A stretch of DNA of 64,000 nt from Pinguiococcus pyrenoidosus. Taxonomy: Eukaryota > Sar > Pinguiophyceae > Pinguiochrysidales > Pinguiochrysidaceae. Position numbers and translations under genes: made by a program. The stretch's first letter is position 1; the number at the start of each line of letters is the position of its first letter. This document shows, piece after piece, positions 1 to 10,098 of this stretch. The stretch covers positions 62,001-126,000 of the forward strand of contig JAAMXY010001049.1 of the NCBI GenBank assembly GCA_019677205.1. The letters run 5' to 3'. The notes under the pieces are model-generated. The model was not told where the DNA came from. It was given only the letters and a program-made list of their open reading frames with translations, and did not search any database.

Positions 1-1
1 A

Positions 2-56
2 ACCCCGCTATAAGAACCACAAGGTCCGCTGTACACTGCGGTTCTTAAAGCGGGTG
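2..56. repeat. imperfect inverted repeat (hairpin) at window edge
   Basis: Bases 2-21 and 37-56 are imperfect reverse complements (16 of 20 positions), sharing the core TAAGAACC/GGTTCTTA and CCCGCT/AGCGGG. The spacer is 15 bases. This could be a terminal repeat or the stem of a small non-autonomous element. No protein-coding signal accompanies it. Confidence 0.45.
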
Positions 57-521
57 CTGACTGTAGCAATAAAGTAAGTTTCAATGAAAAACAGATAAAC
101 CCCTAAAATAGAAGCATTTGATTTTATGGACACCATGATTTGCACTTGCGGTAAAAACACATTTTACGGTGTGTTTGTAATGTACTATTTATCCTAGGCC
201 ATTCGAATTTTTCTTGTTTAAAGAGGAAAGTATGACTGTAGAGACAGACGCCTGCAAAGTGTGGACAGAGTCCTCAAAAGAGTCCGATCCTCTGATATGA
301 AATTTGCATTAATGTTTTCTACTTTAAGAGCATATTATTTTTCGCTGGACTTGGTGCTCAAAGTTTTAAGAAAAGTACAGTGAAAGGGGCAGTCTTGGGA
401 CAACAAAATCAATTACCAAGACTCCCAAAAGTGAGGAAGAGAAAAACGTAAGAGGTTTTACTATGAGCATCTTGCACGGATGCGTCAACCTTCCCAAGAA
501 AAAGTCTGCTGTTGGCGTGGG
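57..521. other. non-coding, AT-leaning stretch before the transposase remnant
   Basis: No convincing coding frame. Composition is richer in A and T than the genic parts of the window. It probably belongs to the flank of the transposase remnant that follows, but I see no terminal repeat that would define its edge. Confidence 0.4.
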
Positions 522-1769
522 TCAGAAGCGCCTGTATTGCAGAAAATGCTGCAGGTCTGGGATCGCCAGTTGGGGCAGTAATGGGACGCTCAACAACGGA
601 GTCGGCTGCCGCGTTCGTACCGTCATTTGTGACGCCAGGTCACTCGAGCTCTCAATCACCCTCGATCTCGACCTTTTCTGACCTACTCTAGCGTCTCTGC
701 GCTCTTTGCAGGCCTTTTTGGTGCACTTTCGACAACAGATCTTGCCGCAGAATTCGCATCGAGCGTACTTTGCCAAAGGACAAGGCTGCACACCGCATGT
801 ACAGGTGTGTTCGCAACGCTCAAAAGCTTTCTCCAACTGCTCATGGACTTCCTTCTTTTTTGCAGCCCTCGAAGTTTTTTGGTGCTCTTCTTCGACGGCC
901 TTGGCTTCGACCTGCGCAGCCGCCTTTGCGAGCTCACGAAGGGTCTGCGAACCATAGCTGTGTCGAACTCGGCGTTTCTTCCTGCGCGACTTCTCCTGTT
1001 CCGTCTCTTCAACGTCTACTAGTCCGGCTTCATCTGGTAGCAGGGGGATCTCCTTGAGCTTTGCGATGATGTTCTGAGCTGTCTTGCATTTCTCTCTCCA
1101 GAATGCCACGGAGCCCTTGCGAAGATCCACCGGCGAAAGGACCTCCGTTGCTACCCTCTGCAAGGCTTGCTCTGGAGTCGGAGCTCTCACGATGAAGCTT
1201 GTTCGGTTCACATTCTGAGGCTTGAGGCCGCCAGATTCAAGCCCAACCAGTCGAAAGGACTCGCGACGATCGAGCGGACTAGCCCACCACGGCCAAATGG
1301 TGAGGACGACGTCGATGAAGTCCTTCAGAGAGAGGGCCTTCTCGCCATTTCGTTTCTTCCAGCGCTTGACTTCGGTGTGGTAGGCCTTGTGAAGCATGCG
1401 ATTATACTGATCCAAGGCCTGAAGGAAGGCACTAGTGTTCGGAGGCTCAAAGTGTAAGCGAATACCTCTCCGGAGGCAAAACTGCTTCGTCGCCTCGTCA
1501 TGATGAGACTCGTGGTTGTCGAGGCAAATCACCACTGGCCGCGGGATTTCGCGTTCTTCGAGCTCTTTGTCCAACATCTGCATCCGTTTGAAAAAGGTCT
1601 CTGAAGTCTGAATGTCTCTCTCAGTCGTACTAAGCAAGGAGAAAAATGAGCACTTCATCCTCTCTTCGATGGAGTTGTCGTACTCCATGGTCCTCTCAGA
1701 GGAAATCAGCTCTGTGTCCACTGTCTGGCGCGCCACTATCAGATGGACGCCGTATTGAAATCCATCCAA
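522..1769 (-). pseudogene. DDE-superfamily transposase, 5'-truncated remnant
   Basis: The frame has no ATG at its 5' end (it opens at TTG) and reads as the catalytic half of a DDE endonuclease of the pogo/Tigger-jerky type. It contains a short strand ending VICLDNHESHH (second Asp), then about 25 residues later EPPNTSAFLQALDQ, the family pattern around the third acidic residue. A helical region and a long basic stretch follow, then a Cys-rich tail (CTCGVQPC, CEFCGKICCRKC) that probably binds zinc, then a basic Ser/Arg end. The N-terminal DNA-binding part is missing. A matching upstream stretch (HAALRFPPYDAGDW, about 1739-1850) lies in another frame, suggesting a frameshift. I infer an inactive copy. 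Confidence 0.7.
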
Positions 1770-2224
1770 TCCCCAGCGTCGTAAGGGGGAAACCGTAACG
1801 CCGCATGGCCCTCGTAGGCGGTGGCGAAACCTAAATCAAGAATAGCGCGTTCATCCTGCGCGATCGTCTCCTCGGAAGGTGTTGACAGCGGCCCGTCGGG
1901 ATAAAATCCTTCGAACTCCTTGCGTAAGCCCACCACCGCAGATGGCAACGCGACAGAATCTGATTACTGACGGAGTGGACGTCAAGATCCGTCGTACTCG
2001 CATCCGCGCGATTCGCGGCATCTTATTCGCTGGCCTTGATTCAAATTGATTTCGTCCGAAAAGGTTGGAAGCGTTTAGGCTCTCATATTCAGAAGCTGCA
2101 GGACTACTGTCACGAGCATTCACCTAGATTCAGGGAGGCTCCCGCCCGGAAAATGCTGAGAAGTCTAAGCCAAGAAGAGGTCGTGGCTGTCGCTCGTGCA
2201 GACATGTCGAATCCTTAGTGATTT
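1770..2224. pseudogene. decayed upstream part of the transposase
   Basis: Short fragments in different minus-strand frames (about 1739-1948 and 1851-2123) lie directly upstream of the transposase remnant. One of them abuts it in sense with a single frame change. No intact reading frame or terminal repeat is recognisable. Confidence 0.35.
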
Positions 2225-2263
2225 ACGTCAGATTGACATGTCTCAGACATGTCAATCTGACGT
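2225..2263. repeat. perfect 19-bp palindrome with 1-bp spacer
   Basis: Bases 2225-2243 and 2245-2263 are exact reverse complements around a single C at 2244 (arm ACGTCAGATTGACATGTCT). A second small hairpin follows at once (GTGTCA-ATC-TGACAC, 2263-2277) and repeats part of the arm. It would form a strong cruciform or RNA hairpin. It lies between the transposase debris and the first host gene. Confidence 0.85.
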
Positions 2264-2277
2264 GTCAATCTGACACG

Positions 2278-2987
2278 CCGAACTGCGCCATCGACGCAGC
2301 TAGGTAGCATGCTAGAACATCCAAGTAGCTTTTCTCTTGATTTGACGTTGATCTGCCTGTTGCCGAAGCTCTCCAGCTGACCCCAAGCTTTGGAAAAAGC
2401 TGGGCTTCAGTTTGCGCCATTGATCTCCTCAAACCGTGCAGATCTGCAAAAGTTATCAACAGGAAAGCACTCGGAATGCTTTTGCTCACATACCGGTGCA
2501 ATTTCATGTGCGTCTGCGCCACGTGTGAAGAGAAGGAGGCTGCCGAAGTCGACGCAGACTATGGGGAGATTGAGAGTCAGCGAATGGAAGGACCGTAAGC
2601 CTTTTGCATCGGTTTATTGAACAAGCGCCATTCCTTATCCATAGTAAACCTTCTGAGGCGTTATTTTAATTTAGTATTATATATAATCCAGAAGACCCTG
2701 ACTGTACAGATGCTGGCTGGAAAGCGGTGTTCACCGTTTGCGCCGTAGATAGAACCTTTCCCGCGTAGAAAAGCTCGAGTCTGTCACATGTCCATCCGTC
2801 ACAAAGACCAAGCACAATTCAGAATTACGCAATGGCCAGCCGCAGTCGCCTTGGTTCTCATCCTTGGGCTTCCTTTTGAAGTTGCAAACATTGCACTCAG
2901 CCGGACTTGGTTTCGAGCATCGCACTTGCTGCTTCGCCAGCGAAAGAGGTCGCTGTTGCCCGTCGCTGGTGCCGAAAAGCGCTTGCC
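2278..2987. other. intergenic, includes AT-rich island 2650-2695
   Basis: No supported gene. About 2650-2695 is strongly AT-rich, with a TATATAT run, and lies roughly 300 bp upstream of the next plus-strand start. This resembles other promoter-side AT islands in the window. Confidence 0.4.
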
Positions 2988-4364
2988 ATGGAGCTTCCTT
3001 GGCAGTCCAGACGGCAGCGGAAGAGCAATCTGCACTCGGAGCTGCACCAGGCGCTGATGGACGACTTCCAAACGTTAGAGGGCCGCTGGGTCAGTGCGGC
3101 TTCGAAGGATTTTGCCTCTCTGCTCGCTCTCTTTCACGATGCTGGACTCCACCGCCTGGAGTGTCTTTGGCCAAAGCGCATTTCTCGTCGCCAAGGGCTG
3201 CAGATCGCTTTCTCGGCGGCACTGCACTGGGTCGAAGGGCAGCAAGATGATCGTTTTGCAGTGCTGTTGCTTCTCATGCTCCATCGATCCCAGTCCCTAG
3301 CACCACCAGAGCCAATTCGGGTTGACTTGACCACCTGGTTCCGCCTAAGAGGCCTTGCCCTGCGGGATCCGGAGTGTGCCAGGGTACTGCGGCTCCTATG
3401 GAGCGACCGTTGCTTCACTTTCGCTTCATACACTGGCGCTACGTCACTCGACGCGGCTGCGGCGGCGGGAGACCACGATGCTTCAGGCATCAACCGAGTC
3501 GGCCAAGTCGGCCAAGTCCGCCAAGCGGCGGCATCCGAGGGTGACCTGGACGAAGTAGAGGAGGCGTGGCAGCGCCTTCGCGACGGCGCAGACTCTCTCC
3601 TCCAGGCGCTGCGGCTTCAAGAAGGCTCTTTGCAGTCAGCAGAAGAGCTGCTACGGGTGGAGAGAATCCTGAGGGCAGCGAAGCGTTCTCTGCCGCCTTC
3701 CTTCGTCGTCCCGCCTTCTCTCGTCCCGCCTTCCTCAGTGCCAGAAGCGCGATCAGGGACGCCCAGCTTGGCCACGATGTTGCTTGCCGACTCCGACTCC
3801 GAAGGAAACGTTTCGGAGCATGAGCCAGACCAGTGGGAAGATCCGGGCGCGGCGGCGCCCATCGCTGAAGTCGTGCTTGGGCCAGAACACACAATGGAAG
3901 CACCCCTTCTTGGGACCATCCCCGATCTTTCGCTTGAACTCGTGCCGGAAGAAGAATCGGATTCCATCGCAGAGCTCATCTTTGGAGCCTCGCCCGAGCA
4001 ATCCGCAGAGTCGTTGCAAGGGCGAAGAGCCGAGGACGCTCCAGAGGAAGCTGCGGAGGAAGAGACTTTTGCACACCGTGAAAAGAGGCGGCGAATGAAT
4101 CGACTGCACAGAGAGCGACAGAGAATCGAAGCAATGCGCAAGCAGGATCGCAACCCCACTGGCGTGCGTCTGCCGTCGAGGGCAGATAGAGGCAGGCTGA
4201 GAAGCCAGCAGACGGAGAGAATGCAGAATCGAATCAACGCCATGAGACGAGGAGCCGGCCTTCGTGCCGCAGATCGGCGTGCAGTCGTCGAAGCAGCAAG
4301 GGCAAGAGCGGAGACGGCGGAAATGAGAGAAGCTTCTGAGGACGCATCGAAGGACCCACGATGA
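2988..4364 (+). CDS. hypothetical protein, 458 aa, Ser/Glu-rich with basic coiled-coil tail
   Basis: I do not recognise this gene. The open frame begins earlier at a TTG, and the first ATG is at 2988 (MELPWQSRRQ). The N-terminal ~150 residues are compact and mixed, with several aliphatic helices and one very hydrophobic stretch (VLLLLMLH). The middle is acidic and Pro/Ser-rich. The last ~100 residues are Arg/Glu-rich and predicted helical (RRRMNRLHRERQRIEAMRK), as in coiled-coil or RNA-binding tails. A short tandem GGCCAAGTC-like repeat sits near 3500. Its stop is only 57 bp from the convergent LeuRS stop. An upstream exon is possible. Confidence 0.55.
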   Translation: MELPWQSRRQRKSNLHSELHQALMDDFQTLEGRWVSAASKDFASLLALFHDAGLHRLECLWPKRISRRQGLQIAFSAALHWVEGQQDDRFAVLLLLMLHRSQSLAPPEPIRVDLTTWFRLRGLALRDPECARVLRLLWSDRCFTFASYTGATSLDAAAAAGDHDASGINRVGQVGQVRQAAASEGDLDEVEEAWQRLRDGADSLLQALRLQEGSLQSAEELLRVERILRAAKRSLPPSFVVPPSLVPPSSVPEARSGTPSLATMLLADSDSEGNVSEHEPDQWEDPGAAAPIAEVVLGPEHTMEAPLLGTIPDLSLELVPEEESDSIAELIFGASPEQSAESLQGRRAEDAPEEAAEEETFAHREKRRRMNRLHRERQRIEAMRKQDRNPTGVRLPSRADRGRLRSQQTERMQNRINAMRRGAGLRAADRRAVVEAARARAETAEMREASEDASKDPR

Positions 4365-4421
4365 ACAACACGACGTTCCGAAGAGCTCGTCTCCAAGGTT
4401 CTCCACAAGGCCCCTATACGA

Positions 4422-7061
4422 CTACTTCGCGACGATGTTCAGGATCTTGCCGGCTTTGTAGATGACCTTCTTCACCTCCTTGCCATCTAGCTGTGCCTCG
4501 ATCTTGCTCTGTGCCTTGGCGAGGGCCATCGCCTCTTCTTCTGAGGCGTCCGGGGCGAGCTCAATCTCCCCACGCACCTTTCCATTCACTTGCACGCCCA
4601 TCTTGATGACGTCGTCCTTGCAAAGCTCCTCGTCGTACTCCGGCCAGGGATGCAAAGCGAGACTCTCCTCCTTGCCCAGAAGCTGCCAACACTCCTCACT
4701 CAGGTGCGGCGCGAACGGCGACAGGAGCAAAATCAGCGCCTCGACAGCCTCGCGGTTGGGATTGTTGTACAGTTCGTTGACCAGCACCATCATGGCACTG
4801 ATGGCCGTGTTCAGCCCTAGCACCTCGACGTCTTCCGTCACCTTCTTGATGGTCTTGTGCTGGATGCGAGTTGCCGCCTTCGGATCCGGCCCCTCCTCGC
4901 CTTCCGCAACGCGCTTGACCAGGTTGTACACGCGGTTCTGGAAGCGCACGACGCCCGCCAACTGCTCGGTCTGCCAGGGTTTCGTCGCCTCCAGCGGTCC
5001 CATGAACATCTCGTACAAGCGCAGCGCATCGGCACCATAATCACGGACAATGTCGTCCGGGTTGACCACGTTTCCCCGGGACTTGCTCATTTTCTCACCA
5101 TCGGCGCCCAGAATCATTCCCTGATGGATGAGCGCATTGAAGGGCTCCGGATGCTTGGTGTATCCCAGATCATACATGACTTTGTGCCAGAAGCGAGCGT
5201 AGAGCAGGTGCAGAACTGCATGCTCCTGGCCACCGACGTACAGATCGACGGGCATCCAGTCCTCGTCAGCTTGCGCTGAGCAGGCCGCCTCCGGGTTCCT
5301 GGGGTCGCAGAATCGCCAGTAGTACCAGCAGGACCCGGCCCACTGAGGCATCGTGTTCGTCTCGCGGGCATACCACTTCCCATCCTTCTGGAAGAAACGC
5401 CAGTCCACCGCCCTGGCAAGGCAGCCCTGCGGATCATCCCCGGGTTCGAAGTTATCCATGTCCGGCAACGTCAGCGGTAGGTCCGCCTCGTCCACGGCGA
5501 TGGGCTCATCAAAGCGAATCGTGTACTCTTCGCTCCGGCGCGGATCGACGTCAGCACCACATTCGACGGGGAAGTAGATCGGGATGGGTTCGCCCCAGTA
5601 CCGCTGCCTGCTGAACACCCAGTCCCTCAGCTTGTAGTTGACTTGCTGCCCTCCACACTCCTTGTCCTCTAGGGCCCGCACGACGATGTCTTTCGCCAAC
5701 TTGCTTTCCGTGCCGGTCGGGATGATGGGCTCGCTGTTGACTGCGACTCCCTCGCTGGTCATCGCGCCTTCCGAGCCGCTTGCGTCGTCGCCCTCAACGA
5801 CCACTTTCACCGGCAGGTCGAATTTCTCGGCAAAGGCAAAATCCCTCGTATCGTGTGCCGGAACGGCCATCACCGCTCCCGTTCCATATCCGCCCAAGAC
5901 GTAGTCCGCGACCCAGATTGGGACCTTCTCCTGGGTGAGGGGATGCGTAGCGTAGCTCCCCGTGAACACTCCGGTCTTGCCCGCATCGGTGCCAGTGTCG
6001 GTCCGCTCGAGGTCGCTCTTCCTCTGGACCTCCTCCTGATACTTCTGAACCGCCTCCTCGTTGTCCGCGGAGGTCAGCGACGGGAGCAGTGGATGCTCGG
6101 GCGCCACGACGACGTAGGTGACGCCCATGACCGTGTCCGGTCTCGTCGTGAACACCTCGATGCTGGAATCGCTCTCCGCCACGGGGAACTCTATCTTCGC
6201 GCCGACGCTCCGCCCGATCCAAGACGTCTGCGCCGAGATGGTCCCCTCTGGCCATCGGAGGCCGGCCAAGCCCGCCTCCAGCTTGTCGGCGTATTCGGTG
6301 ATCCGCAGGATCCACTGCCTTAGGGGCAAGCGCACGACGGGGTGGCTTCCGCGCTCGCTAAGCCCGTCGATGACCTCCTCGTTCGCGAGCACGGTGCCAA
6401 GTGCGGGGCACCAGTTGACGAGCGCCTCCTCCTGGCGCGCGAGGCCCCGGTTGAAGAGCTGCAGGAAGATCCACTGCGTCCAGCGCACGTAGTCCGTGTC
6501 GGTCGTGGCGATCTCGCGATCCCAGTCGTAGCTGAAGCCGAGGCTCTTCAACTGCTTCTTGAAGTTGGCGATGTTCTCGCCCGTGGTCACGGCCGGGTGC
6601 GTCCCGGTGTTGATGGCATGCTGCTCTGCGGGCAAGCCGAAGGAGTCCCACCCCATGGGATGCAGCACGTCGTAGTCCCGCATCCGCCAGTAGCGCGCCA
6701 TGATGTCGCTGGCGGTGTAGCCCTCTGGATGGCCCACGTGCAGGCCGGAGCCGGATGGATAGGGGAACATGTCCAGCACGTACTTCTTGTCCTTGCCCTC
6801 TCGCCGAACTGCGCGAAACAGCTTCTTCTCCTCCCACACCGCCTGCCACTTCGCCTCCACCTGCGTGTAGTCGTAAGTGCTGCTGCTGCGCACTTCTGCT
6901 TGGCTCGGGCTCGCAGACATGCGCCCCCCACGCCCGCCAGCACCACCCTTGGCCATCGCAGACAGCGGACGAACGCTGCGGCGCACAAACGCCGCGGCCT
7001 GCGGAGTCCACATGGTAGCGAGGCCCAGGAGACAAGCACAGGTCGTCGAGGCCGGCCGCAT
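4422..7061 (-). CDS. leuS: leucyl-tRNA synthetase, bacterial/organellar type, plastid-targeted
   Basis: Charges tRNA-Leu with leucine; this is the bacterial-type class I enzyme used in organelles. It is a single exon of 879 aa. The ATG at 7061 is chosen because an upstream in-frame GTG has no support and this Met opens a clean signal peptide. Motifs: HVGH (the HIGH signature) near residue 108, TTRPDT of the CP1 editing domain near 305, GTGAVMAVPAHD of the editing pocket, KMSKS at 657-661, then the anticodon-binding C-terminus. The leader has a hydrophobic core ending QAAA followed by FVRRSVR, the Phe(+1) junction typical of plastids of red secondary origin. Dual mitochondrial targeting cannot be excluded. 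Length agrees with bacterial LeuS (~860) plus the leader. Confidence 0.95.
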   Translation of the reverse strand: MRPASTTCACLLGLATMWTPQAAAFVRRSVRPLSAMAKGGAGGRGGRMSASPSQAEVRSSSTYDYTQVEAKWQAVWEEKKLFRAVRREGKDKKYVLDMFPYPSGSGLHVGHPEGYTASDIMARYWRMRDYDVLHPMGWDSFGLPAEQHAINTGTHPAVTTGENIANFKKQLKSLGFSYDWDREIATTDTDYVRWTQWIFLQLFNRGLARQEEALVNWCPALGTVLANEEVIDGLSERGSHPVVRLPLRQWILRITEYADKLEAGLAGLRWPEGTISAQTSWIGRSVGAKIEFPVAESDSSIEVFTTRPDTVMGVTYVVVAPEHPLLPSLTSADNEEAVQKYQEEVQRKSDLERTDTGTDAGKTGVFTGSYATHPLTQEKVPIWVADYVLGGYGTGAVMAVPAHDTRDFAFAEKFDLPVKVVVEGDDASGSEGAMTSEGVAVNSEPIIPTGTESKLAKDIVVRALEDKECGGQQVNYKLRDWVFSRQRYWGEPIPIYFPVECGADVDPRRSEEYTIRFDEPIAVDEADLPLTLPDMDNFEPGDDPQGCLARAVDWRFFQKDGKWYARETNTMPQWAGSCWYYWRFCDPRNPEAACSAQADEDWMPVDLYVGGQEHAVLHLLYARFWHKVMYDLGYTKHPEPFNALIHQGMILGADGEKMSKSRGNVVNPDDIVRDYGADALRLYEMFMGPLEATKPWQTEQLAGVVRFQNRVYNLVKRVAEGEEGPDPKAATRIQHKTIKKVTEDVEVLGLNTAISAMMVLVNELYNNPNREAVEALILLLSPFAPHLSEECWQLLGKEESLALHPWPEYDEELCKDDVIKMGVQVNGKVRGEIELAPDASEEEAMALAKAQSKIEAQLDGKEVKKVIYKAGKILNIVAK

Positions 7062-8205
7062 GGCGCAACGACAACCAAGCGACACGGCTCCAAAAGCGGC
7101 GAACACACACTGACGCCAAAGTACAACTCAGAAGCAGCGGCTCTCGCTCGTCAGCGAATTAGAGAACTTGGTCACTTTGGTGTATGGTCAAGACCATGAT
7201 TCAAACAATGATAACAAGATGCCCGGCCACGGGTCGTTCCAAAAAAGTCGAGGTTACGACGAACCTGGGTAAGAAATGGGCTTGCGAGCGGCGTTTGGCA
7301 ACAAACACTGGAATAATGAGAGCCACCAGGAGCAAAACGTCCAAGGAGCAGCTGGTACAACCCGCTCCTCTTCAACCCGTCGCAGACCAACGTATGCGGC
7401 GCTCCGGACGACAACCGAGCGAAGCGATCAGCGTCTATGCAGACGAGGACGCGAACACCAGTCTTGGCTTCCAAGCAAGGAGGTCACCACGTGGACCCAT
7501 TTACCATCGTCAAGACGTCCAACCTCTCGAGCAGGATCTTGCTCTGCCCGTTCTGCTATCCACAGGCCGCCCGTGATGTCCAGCACAAGAACAGCGGATA
7601 CTTTGTGTACTACGAGTAGCACAACCCGGACACCCAGGACAGTGGCTGCGACCTCTGGCTGGCTTTTACCATCATATGCACATGTACCATGGCGAAGGTT
7701 TTGCGAACGACGACAAGACCCTCGTGAAGAAAGCGAATTATAGAGAAGTTCGGACCTGCGACCCGCGCAACTTCAAGAAGCAGGACCTATTATGCTGCAT
7801 CGCTCACAGCCATGATCATGGCTACTGGTTCTTGCGCAGGCTCGCTCGGACGCAGTCGCAAATGCGGAGAGGGCAAAACAGTCGCAACTGTGTGCTACAA
7901 CCTAGTTCCGGACCTCATCTGTAGCCCACACGAGAGCAAGAGAGTGCCTTGATCATATGATTCCGGCCAAAGTCGCATCTACAGGAAGGACATCACAAGC
8001 GAGAAAATCGCCCCTGTCAAGGATCCGTCTGTCCCATTTCCTCCTCCCCAAGTGTCAAAACAAGAAGAGACCAAGCTCCTCCGCGTTGTTCTGCCTGCGA
8101 AACCGTCCGAACGCACGCAGGCGAAACTTCCCGAGTCTCGGATCCATCCGGCGGTGCCCCTGCCACCCGCCACCGCGTCCAGCTCTGCGTTGAGCACCAT
8201 CTATC
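7062..8205. other. divergent intergenic region between LeuRS and CFAP45
   Basis: About 1.1 kb separating two 5' ends. Several short plus-strand open stretches (7184-7576, 7437-7619, 7676-7924) do not join into a protein I can recognise. It may hold 5' UTRs, an upstream CFAP45 exon or a decayed gene. No clear repeat or RNA gene. Confidence 0.4.
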
Positions 8206-9782
8206 ATGAGCCTGCAGACGCCGGAGGTCGATGACGGCCCTCTCAGCAGCGGCGGAGGATCAGGTGAGCTGTCCCGAAAGGACTCTGGCAGCTGACAAGA
8301 GAGGGCTCAGACATGGCCTCTGCGTCGCCCATCAGGCCGCCGTCGCGTCCGTCGCAGCGACCTCGACTCCAGTGCCATCGTCATCACCAAGGCGGAGCTA
8401 GCCCAGATCCGGGCACGAGTTGTCGCAGACGACGCGCTGTCGGCGAAGCAGCAGGAGCTGCAGAGGGCCCGCGAAGAGCGCGAGCGCAAGGCCAAGGAGC
8501 GTAAGGATCGGATGAAGCAACTGGAGCTCGAGGCCAAGTCGAAGGCGCAGCGCAGCGATATGGAGATCGAGGAGGAGGCGCGGAAGCAGGCTATCCGTGA
8601 CTGGGCTCGCGACAAAATCGACATGAACAACGACTTGGTGAAGATGCTGTCGTCCCTCGGCAAGAGAGCAGCCATCTTCACGGTCCGCGACCGGCAAGTG
8701 AAGGAGAAGAAGGAGATCGAAGAGAACGCCAAGGTAGAGCGGCGCCCTGAGCACTCATCTGGGCCTCCAACGCGTACTCATCTCGAGACACTCTTTGGCA
8801 GGAGTACGAACGGAAGATGGAGTCTCTCATGGAGCAAGCTCGCGTGGAAGACATCAAACGGCGCGAGGCTGTTGAGGTGGCCAAAGTAAAGAAGCGCGTG
8901 GAGGACCGAAAGGTCATTGAGGAGCAGATTCGCGCGAACGCGCTCGCCCGGCTCCTCGAGGAGCAGGCTCGGGAGCAGGAGAAGGCTCAGCTGAAGGAGA
9001 CAGTCAAGAGATACGCCGAGGAGGAGCGGCGGGCGGCCGTGCGGCGGCGGGAGGAGATCATTCGAGCTCGTGATGAGGTGCTCGCAGCCAACAAGGCCGC
9101 GGTGGAGCGCAAGCGCGCGGCGAAGCAAGCAGAAGTCGACGCCGTCCAGGAGATTCTTGACTACCAAGCGAAGAAGGACGCGGAGCTCAAAGCGCGAGAG
9201 GATCGGGAGGCCGAGATACTGCGGGCCAAGAAGGAGCACCAAGCGAGGCTTCTTGCCCAGCAAGAGCGCGCAATGGACAACCAGCAGGAGGTGGATGAGC
9301 TTCGTGCAAGGCGAGCTGCCGAGGAAGAAGAGCGGCGTCAACGCAAGAAGGAGCGGGAGAAGGAGGAGCAGCGCAAGAAGGAGCAGGGCGAGCTCAACGA
9401 GTACCGCAAGTGGCAGGCCGACCAGCGTCGCAAGAAGCAGGAGGCGTCGCAAGACTCCCAGCGGGCCGACTACGAGGCGGCTCTGGAGTACAATCGCATG
9501 ATGCAGGAACGGGAAAAGAACGAGCGAGAGGAGCGGAAGCGCGCAGCGCAAGAGCACCGAGACGCTCTGGCGGTGCAGATCGCGGAGCTGGAGGAACGCA
9601 GGAGGAAGGAGCGCGCTCAGAAGTACGCAGAAGGCGAGCAGCTGAAACGGGAGTTTGCCGCCGAGCGTGCCAAGCTCGAAGCGATTCGCGACTCGATGCT
9701 GCAGAAGATGGAGCAGGAGGGATACGATCCCCGATACTTCTCGGAGATGCGGGCCGTGGACCTCAAGCAATTCTTGCGCTAG
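8206..9782 (+). CDS. CFAP45: CFAP45, axonemal microtubule inner protein (TPH domain)
   Basis: A cilia- and flagella-associated coiled-coil protein that lies inside the doublet microtubules. Exon 2 (ending 8733) carries the diagnostic N-terminal part: AIVITKAELAQI, then KERKDRMKQLELEAK and DMNNDLVKMLSSLGKRAA, which match the conserved region of FAP45/CFAP45 as I remember it. A 68-nt intron (8734-8801) leads to exon 3 (8802-9782), an almost pure Glu/Arg/Lys helix of the trichohyalin-plectin-homology type that ends with YDPRYFSEM. The first exon is uncertain. I place the start at ATG 8206 with a donor near 8264, but the phase to exon 2 does not close cleanly, so the real N-terminus may come from further upstream. 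Convergent with the next gene. Confidence 0.85.
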
Positions 9783-10098
9783 CCTCGGTGTCCTTCCGCG
9801 TCTCTTAACCATGTCGGGCGGTGCGCGTTGCGTTGGGTAGTAGCAGTACCACAGAGACGGATGCGAACAGTGTCGAGTTGACCTAAGCTTGGTTTCTTTT
9901 TGGGGGGGAGGGGGGGTTGGGAAGCTTTGCAGTACAGTGGTGGAGGATCCGCCGAGCACTGGAGACGGGAATGCAAACAAGACTATTCCTCATGCTTTCA
10001 GACCAGAGCAGACCCGAGCAGCGCCCCGAACTCAAGAATTCGCTGTGATGTATTATCTATACAACAAGTGGCACAATCTGGGCCGTCAAGTTCATTCC
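9783..10098. other. convergent intergenic region with G-run
   Basis: A 316-bp tail-to-tail spacer. It contains a T-run followed by two long G-runs around 9893-9920, which may form a G-quadruplex on the plus strand. Nothing else is supported. Confidence 0.5.

Noticed and set aside
7184-7924. Several short plus-strand frames upstream of CFAP45
   Set aside because: They do not connect through consistent splice phases, and none resembles a known protein.
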